NCBI RefSeq assembly: GCF_018917435.1
Contig: NZ_JAHLOQ010000005.1
Location: 1-64,000 of the forward strand
DNA: 64,000 bases
Reading direction: 5' to 3'
Origin: Intestinibacter bartlettii
Lineage (GTDB): Bacteria > Bacillota > Clostridia > Peptostreptococcales > Peptostreptococcaceae
Positions 24,491 through 32,142 of this stretch are shown one piece after another. The notes under the pieces were generated by a model. The model was not told where the DNA came from and ran no database searches. It worked only from the letters and a program-made list of their open reading frames with translations. Every line of letters starts with the position of its first letter. Position 1 is the stretch's first letter. The position numbers and the translations under genes were made by a program.

Positions 24491-26101
24491 ATGAAGAAGT
24501 TTAATTTATTTGGTCAGGTTGTTGAATATGATGATGATTTTGAAATTTATAATGAATATAAAAACAGGTTCTCTGTATTTTCTCAAGAAGCAGTAGATGA
24601 AGTTGAAAAATTTTTAAATGAAACAACAAATATAGAAAGATTAATAGACGGATTTCCAAATGTGATAGGGAATAAAATTTTAGAGTGTATAGATTTTTGT
24701 ATAGGTGAGTTATATAAAATTGGTATTATAAATACTGATGGGGAAACATTTTTGCACAAATATTGGTCATATGTTAATTTTGATGATGTTGAAAATGAAT
24801 TAGAAAGAAGATACAGTATGATTTTATATTCAGAAGAACAGCTCAAATATGAAAGGAATATGGAGAAGCAGAACAGGGCAAGATGGCAAGGCGGGGGTTT
24901 TGGTATTAAAGGTGCCTTAAAAGGAGCAGCACAAGCCAAAATGCTTAATATGGGAAGTGATTTTTTACATAGTTTTGGGGATGCTTCTAGAAAAATGAGT
25001 GATAGTCTTGAAATTAAAAGTAAAAAATCAGATTTATTAGAAGAGTACAGAAAAGGCTATAAATTACAAACTTGTGCTATACGTTCAATAAGAGGATGTT
25101 TTGATGGTTTTATGAATGAACTACATTTAAATGATGTTGTAGAAAAATATGATTTAAATCAAAGGGAGAGTAATTCTATTTTTAAAAATATAATAAGATA
25201 CGAAAAAAATGAAGAAGAGTTTTTTAAGAAGAATATAGATTGTATCTCTATGTATCCTTATAATGTTGATTTTTATGAAAGATTACTTTATTTAGATCCC
25301 AACGATTTAGAACTAAATAATCTTGCAAAATATGTCGGTATTGATAAAGAGCTTTTATATTTGAACTATAAAGAAAAAGCATTACAATATCACAAAGAGA
25401 GAAATACATTTAATGGAGTAACATATGAAGATTTTGAAGAAAAACTAAAAACCCAATTTACTTTCACAGTTAATGCTATGAAAATGTTAGATGAAGTTAA
25501 TCAAGAAATAGATAATAGTCTAAATCTTAATGTTTTGACTGTAGAAGGTTATGTAAAATGTATAGATATAAATAATGCTACTATAAAGGATTATGATATT
25601 TATATGACACAAAACTTAGGATTTAAATCAGCAAAAGCATATCCTCTGTATTCTAAAAATGACTTTCCTCAAAAATCGGAGATAGAATATGATTATTGGG
25701 ATGGAATATTAAAAGATACTGAGGATGAAGAATTTATAAAAGATTTTAATAAAAAATTAGACCACATCCAATCTTTCTTTGATTATATGTATAATTATGA
25801 AATTTTAAAATACGAAAGCGAATTATATGAAGATTATATATATAATAATGCAAAAATACCAGCTGATAACTATATTCCTATGGATTCTAAATCATGTACA
25901 AACATTACAGGCATTATTATTTTTGCTGTTGCAAGTTTTTTAGCGTTAAAATTTACAGGCGGAATAATAAGAATAATAATTATAGCATGTGCAGCATTAT
26001 GGCTAGTTGGAGTGTTTCTACGTAATAATGATGCCGAAAAAAGCAAATCACAATACATAGAAAAAATCAGACAATCAAATATTAGATTTAAACAATTATA
26101 A
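24491..26101 (+). CDS. large hypothetical protein with C-terminal membrane hairpin
   Basis: 536 residues from the ATG at 24491 (RBS GGGGAG). The long soluble, acidic, helical part has no motif I recognise; a Gly/Ala-rich loop (RWQGGGFGIKGALKGAAQAKML, about 132-152) interrupts it. Near the C-terminus two close hydrophobic segments (GIIIFAVASFLALKF and IIRIIIIACAALWLVGVF) form a membrane hairpin, and a short charged tail follows. This resembles clostridial proteins of unknown role whose helical body faces the cytosol. Monocistronic between two terminators. Confidence 0.72.
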   Translation: MKKFNLFGQVVEYDDDFEIYNEYKNRFSVFSQEAVDEVEKFLNETTNIERLIDGFPNVIGNKILECIDFCIGELYKIGIINTDGETFLHKYWSYVNFDDVENELERRYSMILYSEEQLKYERNMEKQNRARWQGGGFGIKGALKGAAQAKMLNMGSDFLHSFGDASRKMSDSLEIKSKKSDLLEEYRKGYKLQTCAIRSIRGCFDGFMNELHLNDVVEKYDLNQRESNSIFKNIIRYEKNEEEFFKKNIDCISMYPYNVDFYERLLYLDPNDLELNNLAKYVGIDKELLYLNYKEKALQYHKERNTFNGVTYEDFEEKLKTQFTFTVNAMKMLDEVNQEIDNSLNLNVLTVEGYVKCIDINNATIKDYDIYMTQNLGFKSAKAYPLYSKNDFPQKSEIEYDYWDGILKDTEDEEFIKDFNKKLDHIQSFFDYMYNYEILKYESELYEDYIYNNAKIPADNYIPMDSKSCTNITGIIIFAVASFLALKFTGGIIRIIIIACAALWLVGVFLRNNDAEKSKSQYIEKIRQSNIRFKQL

Positions 26102-26110
26102 TAAATAATA

Positions 26111-26157
26111 AAAAAGTGCTACAGAGTAGAGGGAATCTATTTTATAGCACCTTTTTA
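26111..26157 (+). terminator. terminator after 24491 gene
   Basis: AAAAAGTGCTA pairs with TAGCAC-CTTTTT (one bulge), with a ~23-nt loop and T-run. Confidence 0.7.
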
Positions 26158-26164
26158 TGTGGAT

Positions 26165-26278
26165 TTATAAAATATTTTTTATATTATTATCCTGTAAATC
26201 CTTTATAAACTTAAGAATTATATCTTGCTCCTGATGGCTGTAGTTATTTACTAATTCTCTTTTAATAGTTGAGTAAGT
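26165..26278 (-). pseudogene. C-terminal remnant of a lost gene
   Basis: On the minus strand 37 codons read TYSTIKRELVNNYSHQEQDI..IKDLQDNNIKNIL and stop. The peptide looks real (amphipathic helices, as at the C-terminus of small winged-helix regulators such as MarR), but an upstream TAG closes the frame and there is no start. In the neighbouring frame a similar-looking KIDLLNY precedes it, hinting at a frameshift. Confidence 0.3.
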
Positions 26279-26349
26279 CTATTTTTGTTGATTTTTTAGA
26301 ATTTGAACTATAAACTTTAAGTAAGATTTATAACTAAAGGGGCGATAGT

Positions 26350-27186
26350 ATGAATAAGAAAGAAGTTATTTTCAAAATATGCAAAGAAATAAACAAAGAA
26401 ACTGCGAAAAAAGTCGCAACTATTCAGCTTAAAAAACAAAAACTAAATTTAACAGATTCAAAATTAGGGGGAATTCCTTATTTGCCTGTTGATGGTGAAT
26501 TTCCTGTTGATAGTGATGGCAGACAACTTACATTATTGGCACAGATAAATTGTGAGGATTTGCAGGGGATGAATGATTTTCCTCACAAAGGTCTGTTGCA
26601 ATTTTTCATACTTATGGATAATTGTTATGCGTATGATGACGACAACACAGAACAAAATAAGTTTAGAGTGATTTATTATGATGAAATCGATAAAAATGTA
26701 AAAGAAGAGTTTTTAGTTGAGAAGTATAAACCTTATTTGGAGGAGGAATATTTATTGCCATTTGAAGGTGAGTTTAAGATAAACTTCGAGATAAGTGAAG
26801 AAGGGATGTCTTTTGAAGACTGCAAATTTGATGGATATTTTGTGAAAAAGTATAATGAGTTATTTCCACAAAATGAGATAAAATCATTTTATGAACTAGA
26901 CGATGAAGAAGATGTGTTTGATATTTTGGATGAACTTTCAGAAGAGGTTTCAGGTCAAGGAAATAAGGTCGGAGGTTATCCTTACTTCACACAATCAGAT
27001 CCTAGAGAATTTGAAGATTGCAATGCATATGATACTTTGTTGTTGCAAATTGATACTACAGATGATGACGATGAAGGAGTGCATATAATGTGGGGGGATT
27101 CTGGCGTTTGTAATTTTTTTATTAATTCGGACAGGTTGAAGAATTTGGACTTTTCTGATGTTTTGTATAATTGGGATTGTTGTTAG
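26350..27186 (+). CDS. YwqG family (DUF1963) protein
   Basis: 278 residues, cytosolic, acidic. Family landmarks are SKLGGIPYLPVDGEFPVDSDGRQLTLLAQINCEDL near the N-terminus, GYPYFTQSDPRE in the middle and LLLQIDTTDDDD..GVHIMWGDSGVCNFFIN at the end, the usual DUF1963/YwqG pattern. These beta-rich proteins are often found with polymorphic-toxin immunity genes or alone; no activity is established. RBS AGGGGCGA. It is followed by a terminator-like hairpin. Confidence 0.87.
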   Translation: MNKKEVIFKICKEINKETAKKVATIQLKKQKLNLTDSKLGGIPYLPVDGEFPVDSDGRQLTLLAQINCEDLQGMNDFPHKGLLQFFILMDNCYAYDDDNTEQNKFRVIYYDEIDKNVKEEFLVEKYKPYLEEEYLLPFEGEFKINFEISEEGMSFEDCKFDGYFVKKYNELFPQNEIKSFYELDDEEDVFDILDELSEEVSGQGNKVGGYPYFTQSDPREFEDCNAYDTLLLQIDTTDDDDEGVHIMWGDSGVCNFFINSDRLKNLDFSDVLYNWDCC

Positions 27187-27206
27187 GTGAGAATATGAAA
27201 TATAGA

Positions 27207-27260
27207 TAAACACATATAATTTATATTTTTTAAAATATGGATTTAATGTGTTTATTTTTT
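27207..27260 (+). terminator. terminator after YwqG-like gene
   Basis: TAAACACAT / ATGTGTTTA stem with a 30-nt AT-rich loop, then TTTTTTT. The large loop lowers certainty. Confidence 0.6.
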
Positions 27261-27292
27261 TATAGAATTGTCAAAAACTAATAAAAAGCCCA

Positions 27293-27403
27293 CATATAAA
27301 TGTGAGCAATTAATTTCGATAAATAATCATCATCGTCAATCCGATGAGAATTATTTTCTTAAAAAAGATATCGTCATCGTTTATTCGATGAGAATTATCT
27401 TTT
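27293..27403. repeat. cluster of hairpins with repeated TCATCG-N6-CGATGA core
   Basis: Two consecutive hairpins (27322-27355 and 27363-27403) share the same core, TCATCG-N6-CGATGAGAATTAT, inside A/T-rich arms. They are preceded by a smaller CCACAT..ATGTGAG hairpin (27293-27310). They lie in the ~400-nt gap before the bile salt hydrolase-like gene. The duplicated stem-loop could be an RNA or protein binding element; I cannot name it. Confidence 0.5.
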
Positions 27404-27588
27404 CTATATTATCCTCAAAATAAAAATTTTCATACATATATTTTGAAGATTATATAATAGCATACATTAATTAGATTATTGAAGTCAATGATTTTGAGAA
27501 AGGCCTTACACAACAAATTATGTATAAATAATAAAATTTTACACAAGATAACTAAGAAAGATTATTTACATAAACGGAGGTTTTTAAC

Positions 27589-28575
27589 ATGTGTACGGCT
27601 TTAAGTTTACTAACATTTGACAAAGAGCATTTATTCGGAAGAAATATGGATTTGGAATATACATTTGGTCAAAGACCGGTAGTGGTTCCTAGAAAGTTTG
27701 AGTATGTAGACAAGGTTTCGGGTGAAAATAAAAAGGTTAAGTATGCGATTATTGGGATGGCATCAGTTATGGACAATCACCCATTATTTGCTGAGGCTAT
27801 AAACGAAGCGGGACTAGGTTGTGCTGGGCTTAATTTCCCTGATGCATATTGGGAAGAAGAAACTAAAGATGGTATGGAAAATATGCCTCCATATGATTTA
27901 ATTCTTTGGATTACTGGAAATTTTGCAACTTTAGATGAATTAAGACCTTATCTAGATAAAATAAATTTAGTTGCTAGACCTTTTGCAGAAAATGTCGGAC
28001 TTCCAACACTTCACTGGATGGTTACTGACAAAACAGGGAAAGCTATAGTCATTGAGAAAACTAAAGAAGGTTTTAAAGTTTATGAAAATAAAGTTGGTGT
28101 AATGACTAATGCTCCTTCTTTTGATTGGCATACAACTAATCTACGTCAATATATGAACGCAACTCCAGTTCAACCAACATCTGCAAATTGGAGCGATTTA
28201 GAATTAACTCCTCTTGGATCAGCAACTGGTGGTATTGGACTTCCTGGAGATTTTTCATCACCATCTAGATTTGTAAGAGTGGCATTTTTAAGAGCACAAA
28301 TTCTTATGGAAGATATTAAAGACGATGGAATTGTTGAATTCTTCCACATTTTAAACAATGTTGCTATGGTAAAAGGTTCAGTAATAACTAAAGATGGTAA
28401 GGACGAAATCACTCAATATAGTTCTTGTATGAATTTAGAAAAAGGACTTTATTATTATAAATCTTATAACAACAACCAAGTAAACATGGTGGATATGCAT
28501 AAGGAAGACTTGGACTCAAGTGAAATGAAGATATTCCCTTATAACGATATCCAAGTTGTTAACACTTTAAATTAA
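27589..28575 (+). CDS. bsh: choloylglycine hydrolase family (bile salt hydrolase / penicillin V acylase)
   Basis: 328 residues. An Ntn-hydrolase: after Met removal Cys2 becomes the nucleophile. Other active-site positions fit clostridial bile salt hydrolase: Arg18 and Asp21 in LFGRNMDLEY, Asn82 in CAGLNFP, Asn173 in MTNAPSFDWH and Arg226 in SPSRFVRVAF. It should cleave the amide bond of glycine- or taurine-conjugated bile salts or related amides in the cytosol. The overall pattern resembles clostridial BSH more than penicillin V acylase. RBS GGAGG. Monocistronic. It suggests a gut habitat, although N-acyl homoserine lactone or penicillin amidase activity is not excluded. Confidence 0.9.
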   Translation: MCTALSLLTFDKEHLFGRNMDLEYTFGQRPVVVPRKFEYVDKVSGENKKVKYAIIGMASVMDNHPLFAEAINEAGLGCAGLNFPDAYWEEETKDGMENMPPYDLILWITGNFATLDELRPYLDKINLVARPFAENVGLPTLHWMVTDKTGKAIVIEKTKEGFKVYENKVGVMTNAPSFDWHTTNLRQYMNATPVQPTSANWSDLELTPLGSATGGIGLPGDFSSPSRFVRVAFLRAQILMEDIKDDGIVEFFHILNNVAMVKGSVITKDGKDEITQYSSCMNLEKGLYYYKSYNNNQVNMVDMHKEDLDSSEMKIFPYNDIQVVNTLN

Positions 28576-28662
28576 GTTTTATTAAATAAGTTTTACTAAA
28601 ATAGCTAATAATTCCTAAAAATTTGTATAGAATAGAATTTTAAATTAAATGGTTATTATTGT

Positions 28663-28698
28663 GAAAGGGCTGTCGTAAATTTTACGGCAGCCTTTTCG
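28663..28698. terminator. terminator between convergent bsh and araC-like genes
   Basis: AAAGGGCTGTCGTAAA pairs with TTTACGGCAGCCTTT with one T-G pair and one bulge, flanked by A and T runs. Confidence 0.82.
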
Positions 28699-28719
28699 CT
28701 TTATTGTAATTTATTTTTA

Positions 28720-29655
28720 TTAATTATCTTTTTTTATTTCTGTTGATCCAAGTTTTTTTGTATTTTTAATATTAGCTCTGTATTGTGATGGTGTGCAATG
28801 CATAAATTTTTTGAATGTCTTTCCGAAATAGCTTATACCATTAAATCCAACGTTTATGCAGATGTTAGAGATTGGTTCATCGGTTTTATACAGATATTCT
28901 GTTGCTTTTAGCACTCTGTATTCCATCAAATATTCAAATGGTGTCATTTTTAAAACACGTTTAAAACTTCTACAACATTCGCTTTTGCTTATATTGCATG
29001 ATTTGGCGATATCGTCGAGAGAGATTTCGTGGGTGTAATTGGCTTTGATGTAGTTGATGGCAGTTTTGACTCTTTCATCATCAGGCGAAACTTTCTTTGG
29101 AGGGCTTTGTATTTTGTCTTTTAAGTTTCGTATAAGTTTAAGCCAAATCCAATTTATATTATTTACTATTTCAAGCTCATAACCATAGTCCTGAGAGTTA
29201 TAAGCAGAATTAGTTTCTTCAACATATTTTAAAATTTCATTTTGCCAATCTACATCTCTTTTTAAAACTACAAAATCTAAGTTATTTGTATTTACAACAG
29301 TGTCCACATATTTTTTGCTTATAAGTGAGTGGTCACTTCCGGCGATAATACTTTGGTCAAACATAATAGAAATCATTTTACAATTGTAATTAGCAGGTTT
29401 GATTTGGTGAAGTACGTTGGAATTAAAAATAATACCTTCTCCTGGGCTCAAAATTATTTCCTCACCACTTACTTGAAAACATACATCATCATCCAATACA
29501 TACGAAATTTGAAGATCTTTGTGCCAGTGCCACCTTATGTAACCTTCATCAAATAGACGAAATTCATCTGTATATATAAGAAACGGAAAATCACCACTTT
29601 TGTATTTAACTATCTCTCTATTATCATCATCAACTTCTATTCTAAATAATTGCAT
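28720..29655 (-). CDS. AraC-family transcriptional regulator
   Basis: 311 residues from the ATG at 29655, which has AAGGAGGTGG upstream; longer in-frame starts overlap that RBS. An N-terminal cupin-like sensor domain (IRWHWHKDLQISYVLDDDVCFQVSGEEIILSPGEGIIFNSNVLHQI) precedes two C-terminal HTH motifs (ISLDDIAKSCNISKSECCRSFKRVLKMTPFEYLMEYRVLKA and ISNICINVGFNGISYFGKTFKKFMHCTPSQYR). It is divergent from an EamA-type exporter at 29840, with ~185 nt between them, and likely regulates it. Confidence 0.9.
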   Translation of the reverse strand: MQLFRIEVDDDNREIVKYKSGDFPFLIYTDEFRLFDEGYIRWHWHKDLQISYVLDDDVCFQVSGEEIILSPGEGIIFNSNVLHQIKPANYNCKMISIMFDQSIIAGSDHSLISKKYVDTVVNTNNLDFVVLKRDVDWQNEILKYVEETNSAYNSQDYGYELEIVNNINWIWLKLIRNLKDKIQSPPKKVSPDDERVKTAINYIKANYTHEISLDDIAKSCNISKSECCRSFKRVLKMTPFEYLMEYRVLKATEYLYKTDEPISNICINVGFNGISYFGKTFKKFMHCTPSQYRANIKNTKKLGSTEIKKDN

Positions 29656-29839
29656 TTTTCCACCTCCTTTTAATTTGGCTAATATAGTTTCAATAATAGG
29701 CAATATATTAATTGTTATACATTGAAAATATCAATAAAATAAATATGTATTCGATTTAGCAAATCAATATATTTAAAATTAATATTAGTAATAATTATAT
29801 ACTAAATTTAAAATTTTATGAAAGGAAAGAAAAATAAAT

Positions 29840-30808
29840 ATGAATAAATTACGTTTAAAAGGTATTATTTTAGTTATTTTTGGATCTACGTTGTGGGGAA
29901 TTTGTGGAACTGTTGCAGAATTTTTATTTCAACATAATTTTACTCCAGAGTGGCTCGTAGTCGTTAGGTTATTATTATCAGGTATTTTACTTTTAAGTTA
30001 TGGATTATTAAAGAAGGATCAAGGTGTTACAGAAATTTGGAAAAGTAAAAAAGATGTGATAACTCTTATATCTTTTGGTGTGTTGGGGATATTGGGTTCT
30101 CAATATACTTATTTCATAGCAATCAAACATGGAAATGCTGCCACAGCAACGATACTTCAATATTTGTCACCTGTAATTATTACGTGCTATGTTGCAGTTT
30201 GTAGCAAGAAGTTGCCTAAAAAGAGCCAATTGCTTGCAATATCATTAGCTATATTGGGGACATTTTTTATAATTACAAAAGGGAATATAAACAGCTTATC
30301 TATATCAAAAGAAGCATTATTTGCAGGATTGGGTTCAGCTGTAGCAGTAGCACTTTATACATTGCAACCAGTTAATTTGCTGAAAAAATATTCAGCAATT
30401 AGTATAATTGGGTGGGGTATGATAATCGGTGGAATAGCATTCAGTTTTATAAATCCAATATGGCAATTTAGCGGAAGTTGGTCAGTTGGAACAGTTTTAG
30501 CAGTTGGATTTGTGGTTATCTTTGGTACATTATTTGCATATTGCTGTTATTTAGGAAGTTTAAACTATATTCAACCGGCAGAAACAAGTATATTAGGTGC
30601 TTTTGAACCATTATCAGCAGCGTTTTTATCAGTTATATGGCTTAAAAATCCTTTTGGAGTGTGGGATTTTATTGGGACTGCATGCATAATTATTACAACT
30701 GTGATTTTGGCTTACTCTAAGAAAGACAATGCAAAAGAAATTGTTGAAAATGATGAAGAAGAAGGTTTTGAGAGTATAGATAAAGATAAATCTAAACAAT
30801 ATATTTAA
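29840..30808 (+). CDS. EamA/DMT-family transporter
   Basis: 322 residues, ten predicted helices in two EamA repeats. First repeat: GIILVIFGSTLWGICGTVAEFLF and FGVLGILGSQYTYFIAIKHGNAATATILQYLSPVIITCY. Second: AETSILGAFEPLSAAFLSVIWLKN. It is an inner-membrane drug/metabolite transporter, probably exporting an amino acid or other small metabolite. A charged C-terminal tail (EEEGFESIDKDKSK) faces the cytosol. RBS AAAGGAAAG. It is divergent from an AraC-type regulator. The substrate is unknown. Confidence 0.9.
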   Translation: MNKLRLKGIILVIFGSTLWGICGTVAEFLFQHNFTPEWLVVVRLLLSGILLLSYGLLKKDQGVTEIWKSKKDVITLISFGVLGILGSQYTYFIAIKHGNAATATILQYLSPVIITCYVAVCSKKLPKKSQLLAISLAILGTFFIITKGNINSLSISKEALFAGLGSAVAVALYTLQPVNLLKKYSAISIIGWGMIIGGIAFSFINPIWQFSGSWSVGTVLAVGFVVIFGTLFAYCCYLGSLNYIQPAETSILGAFEPLSAAFLSVIWLKNPFGVWDFIGTACIIITTVILAYSKKDNAKEIVENDEEEGFESIDKDKSKQYI

Positions 30809-30836
30809 AGAATTATAAACTTAAAAAGTACATCTA

Positions 30837-30886
30837 AAAAATTTGGGACTTTGGATATAAAATCTAGGGTCCTAAATTTTTTTTTG
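30837..30886 (+). terminator. terminator after EamA gene
   Basis: AAATTTGGGAC pairs with GTCCTAAATTT (one G-T pair), 19-nt loop, nine T's. Confidence 0.82.
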
Positions 30887-30895
30887 AAAAATTTC

Positions 30896-30918
30896 GTTGT
30901 AACTATTGACATTACAAC
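30896..30918. promoter_or_regulatory. dyad operator 1 (GTTGTAA-N9-TTACAAC)
   Basis: A perfect 7-9-7 inverted repeat whose centre contains the TTGACA -35 box of the PPOX promoter. Binding here would block RNA polymerase. Confidence 0.75.
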
Positions 30919-30934
30919 TCGAAAATAATACAAT
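30906..30934 (+). promoter_or_regulatory. promoter of PPOX-type gene
   Basis: TTGACA (30906-30911), 17-nt spacer, TACAAT (30929-30934). It lies between and within two identical dyad operators. Confidence 0.72.
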
Positions 30935-30937
30935 TTA

Positions 30938-30960
30938 GTTGTAATCAAAAAGGTTACAAC
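30938..30960. promoter_or_regulatory. dyad operator 2 (GTTGTAA-N9-TTACAAC)
   Basis: A second perfect copy, immediately after the -10 and covering the expected transcription start. Its centre is 42 bp from that of operator 1, close to four helical turns, so two bound dimers would sit on the same DNA face. Confidence 0.75.
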
Positions 30961-31045
30961 AAAGAAAGTTGTTCGTTGCCTTAAGTTATAACCACAAACG
31001 GCAATGGGGTATAGTTTATATAAAATAATATGGAGGTATCGAATT

Positions 31046-31441
31046 ATGAAAAAAGTAGTAGAATTTTTACAAGCAAATCCAGTTCAATATTTAGCGACTG
31101 TTGGTCGTGATGGAAAGGCAAAATGTCGTCCATTTATGTTTTGTTTTGAACAAGAGGGGAAATTATGGTTCTGCACAAACAATCAAAAAGATGTTTATAA
31201 AGATATGATGGAAAATCCTGAAATAGAAATTTCTGTTTCTTCACCAGAATACGCATGGATTCGTCTAGCAGGAAAAGCAGTATTTGAAAATAATATGGAA
31301 GTTAAAGAAGGTTGCATGAATAATCCAATAGTAAAAGGTCAATATCAAACTGCTGACAACCCAATATTTGAAGTATTCTATTTAGAAAATCCACACGGTG
31401 TAATAGCTGATTTTTCTGGTAATCCACCTTATCAATTTTAA
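31046..31441 (+). CDS. pyridoxamine 5'-phosphate oxidase-like FMN-binding protein
   Basis: 131 residues from the ATG at 31046 (RBS TGGAGG). A split-barrel flavin-binding fold of the PPOX/NimA-like group: VVEFLQANPVQYLATVGRDGKAKCRPFMFCFEQEGKLWFCTNN and ISVSSPEYAWIRLAGKAVFE. Probably a small flavoprotein reductase acting in the cytosol. It is driven by the doubly operator-flanked promoter and lies upstream of an Rrf2 regulator. The stop TAA at 31439 is followed in the same frame by a full ferredoxin motif (separate entry), so the gene may be a truncated fusion. Confidence 0.88.
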   Translation: MKKVVEFLQANPVQYLATVGRDGKAKCRPFMFCFEQEGKLWFCTNNQKDVYKDMMENPEIEISVSSPEYAWIRLAGKAVFENNMEVKEGCMNNPIVKGQYQTADNPIFEVFYLENPHGVIADFSGNPPYQF

Positions 31442-31522
31442 TTAATAAATCAGAGCAATTGTCTGCATTGTGGCAATTGTGCAGAAATTTGTCCAAAGCA
31501 GTGTATTGAGAAAAGACAGTAA
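31442..31522 (+). pseudogene. in-frame ferredoxin tail after the PPOX stop
   Basis: 26 codons in the same frame as the PPOX gene, separated only by one TAA, read LINQSNCLHCGNCAEICPKQ then CIEKRQ and a second TAA. CxxCxxCxxxCP is a complete 4Fe-4S ligand set. There is no RBS or start codon of its own. It is either the severed C-terminal domain of a PPOX-ferredoxin fusion or is reached by read-through. Confidence 0.6.
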
Positions 31523-31544
31523 TACTTATCCACAGGTGTAATCG

Positions 31545-31573
31545 TTGACAGCTAAATAGCTATTTTATATAAT
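31545..31573 (+). promoter_or_regulatory. promoter of rrf2-like gene
   Basis: Perfect TTGACA-N17-TATAAT, 26 nt before the ATG at 31599. The spacer contains AGCTA-AA-TAGCT, and a GGTGTAA half-site lies just upstream (31535-31541). Confidence 0.75.
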
Positions 31574-31598
31574 AAAAGGCGAAAGAGAGGTGTTTTGT

Positions 31599-32033
31599 AT
31601 GCAGATTTCTAGCAGATTTACACTTGCAGTTCATATATTTGCCTGCATCGATGCATTTAAAGATGAGTATAAGATAACGAGCGACTTTTTAGCTGGGAGT
31701 ACAAATGTAAACCCTGTTATAGTTCGTAAAATCTTAGGTCAACTAAAGGCTGCAGGTCTTGTTGAAGTTGCCAGAGGAACAGGTGGTGCATCGATAGCAA
31801 AACCACTAAACGAAATCACATTTTTAGATATATACAAGGCTGTAGAGTGTGTGGATAACGGAGAATTGTTCCATTTCCACGAAAATCCAAATACAAAATG
31901 TCCTGTTGGTCGCAACATTCATTTTATATTGGATGATAAATTAAAAAAAGTGCAAGATGCAATGGAGAGAGAACTAGCATCGATAACTTTAGAAGATGTA
32001 AAAAAAGACACAGAAAAATATATTGGAAAATAA
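31599..32033 (+). CDS. Rrf2-family transcriptional regulator
   Basis: 144 residues from the ATG at 31599 (RBS GAGAGGTG). The winged helix at the N-terminus is typical: MQISSRFTLAVHIFACIDAFKDEYKITSDFLAGSTNVNPVIVRKILGQLKAAGLVEVARGTGGASIAKPL. The three-cysteine Fe-S motif of IscR/NsrR is absent; only one cysteine (NTKCPVG, about residue 110) remains in the sensor region, as in thiol-based redox members. It sits between a PPOX flavoprotein gene and the macrodomain-sirtuin operon, both preceded by the same dyad, so it is the likely regulator. Confidence 0.9.
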   Translation: MQISSRFTLAVHIFACIDAFKDEYKITSDFLAGSTNVNPVIVRKILGQLKAAGLVEVARGTGGASIAKPLNEITFLDIYKAVECVDNGELFHFHENPNTKCPVGRNIHFILDDKLKKVQDAMERELASITLEDVKKDTEKYIGK

Positions 32034-32034
32034 T

Positions 32035-32079
32035 AATTTGAGGCTTTGGGAAAAGTAACCCCAGGTCTCAAATTTTTTT
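32035..32079 (+). terminator. terminator after rrf2-like gene
   Basis: ATTTGAG / CTCAAAT with an inner TGGGG / CCCCA pairing, followed by seven T's. Confidence 0.78.
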
Positions 32080-32088
32080 AAAAACTTT

Positions 32089-32111
32089 GATGTAATAATT
32101 ATTATTACAAT
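32089..32111. promoter_or_regulatory. dyad operator 3 upstream of macrodomain gene
   Basis: GATGTAA-N9-TTACAAT, matching 12 of the 14 arm bases of operators 1 and 2 with the same 9-nt spacer. The spacer is itself AT-symmetric, so the site also reads as a 7-1-7 TAATAAT-T-ATTATTA box, as Fur-family proteins bind. It is 31 nt before the ATG at 32143. Confidence 0.6.
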
Positions 32112-32142
32112 GTAAAATGTATTAGAAAAGGGGTTGATTATA

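Noticed and set aside
27322-27403. CRISPR-like array
   Set aside because: Only two units, each itself a hairpin, no uniform spacers and no cas genes in the window.
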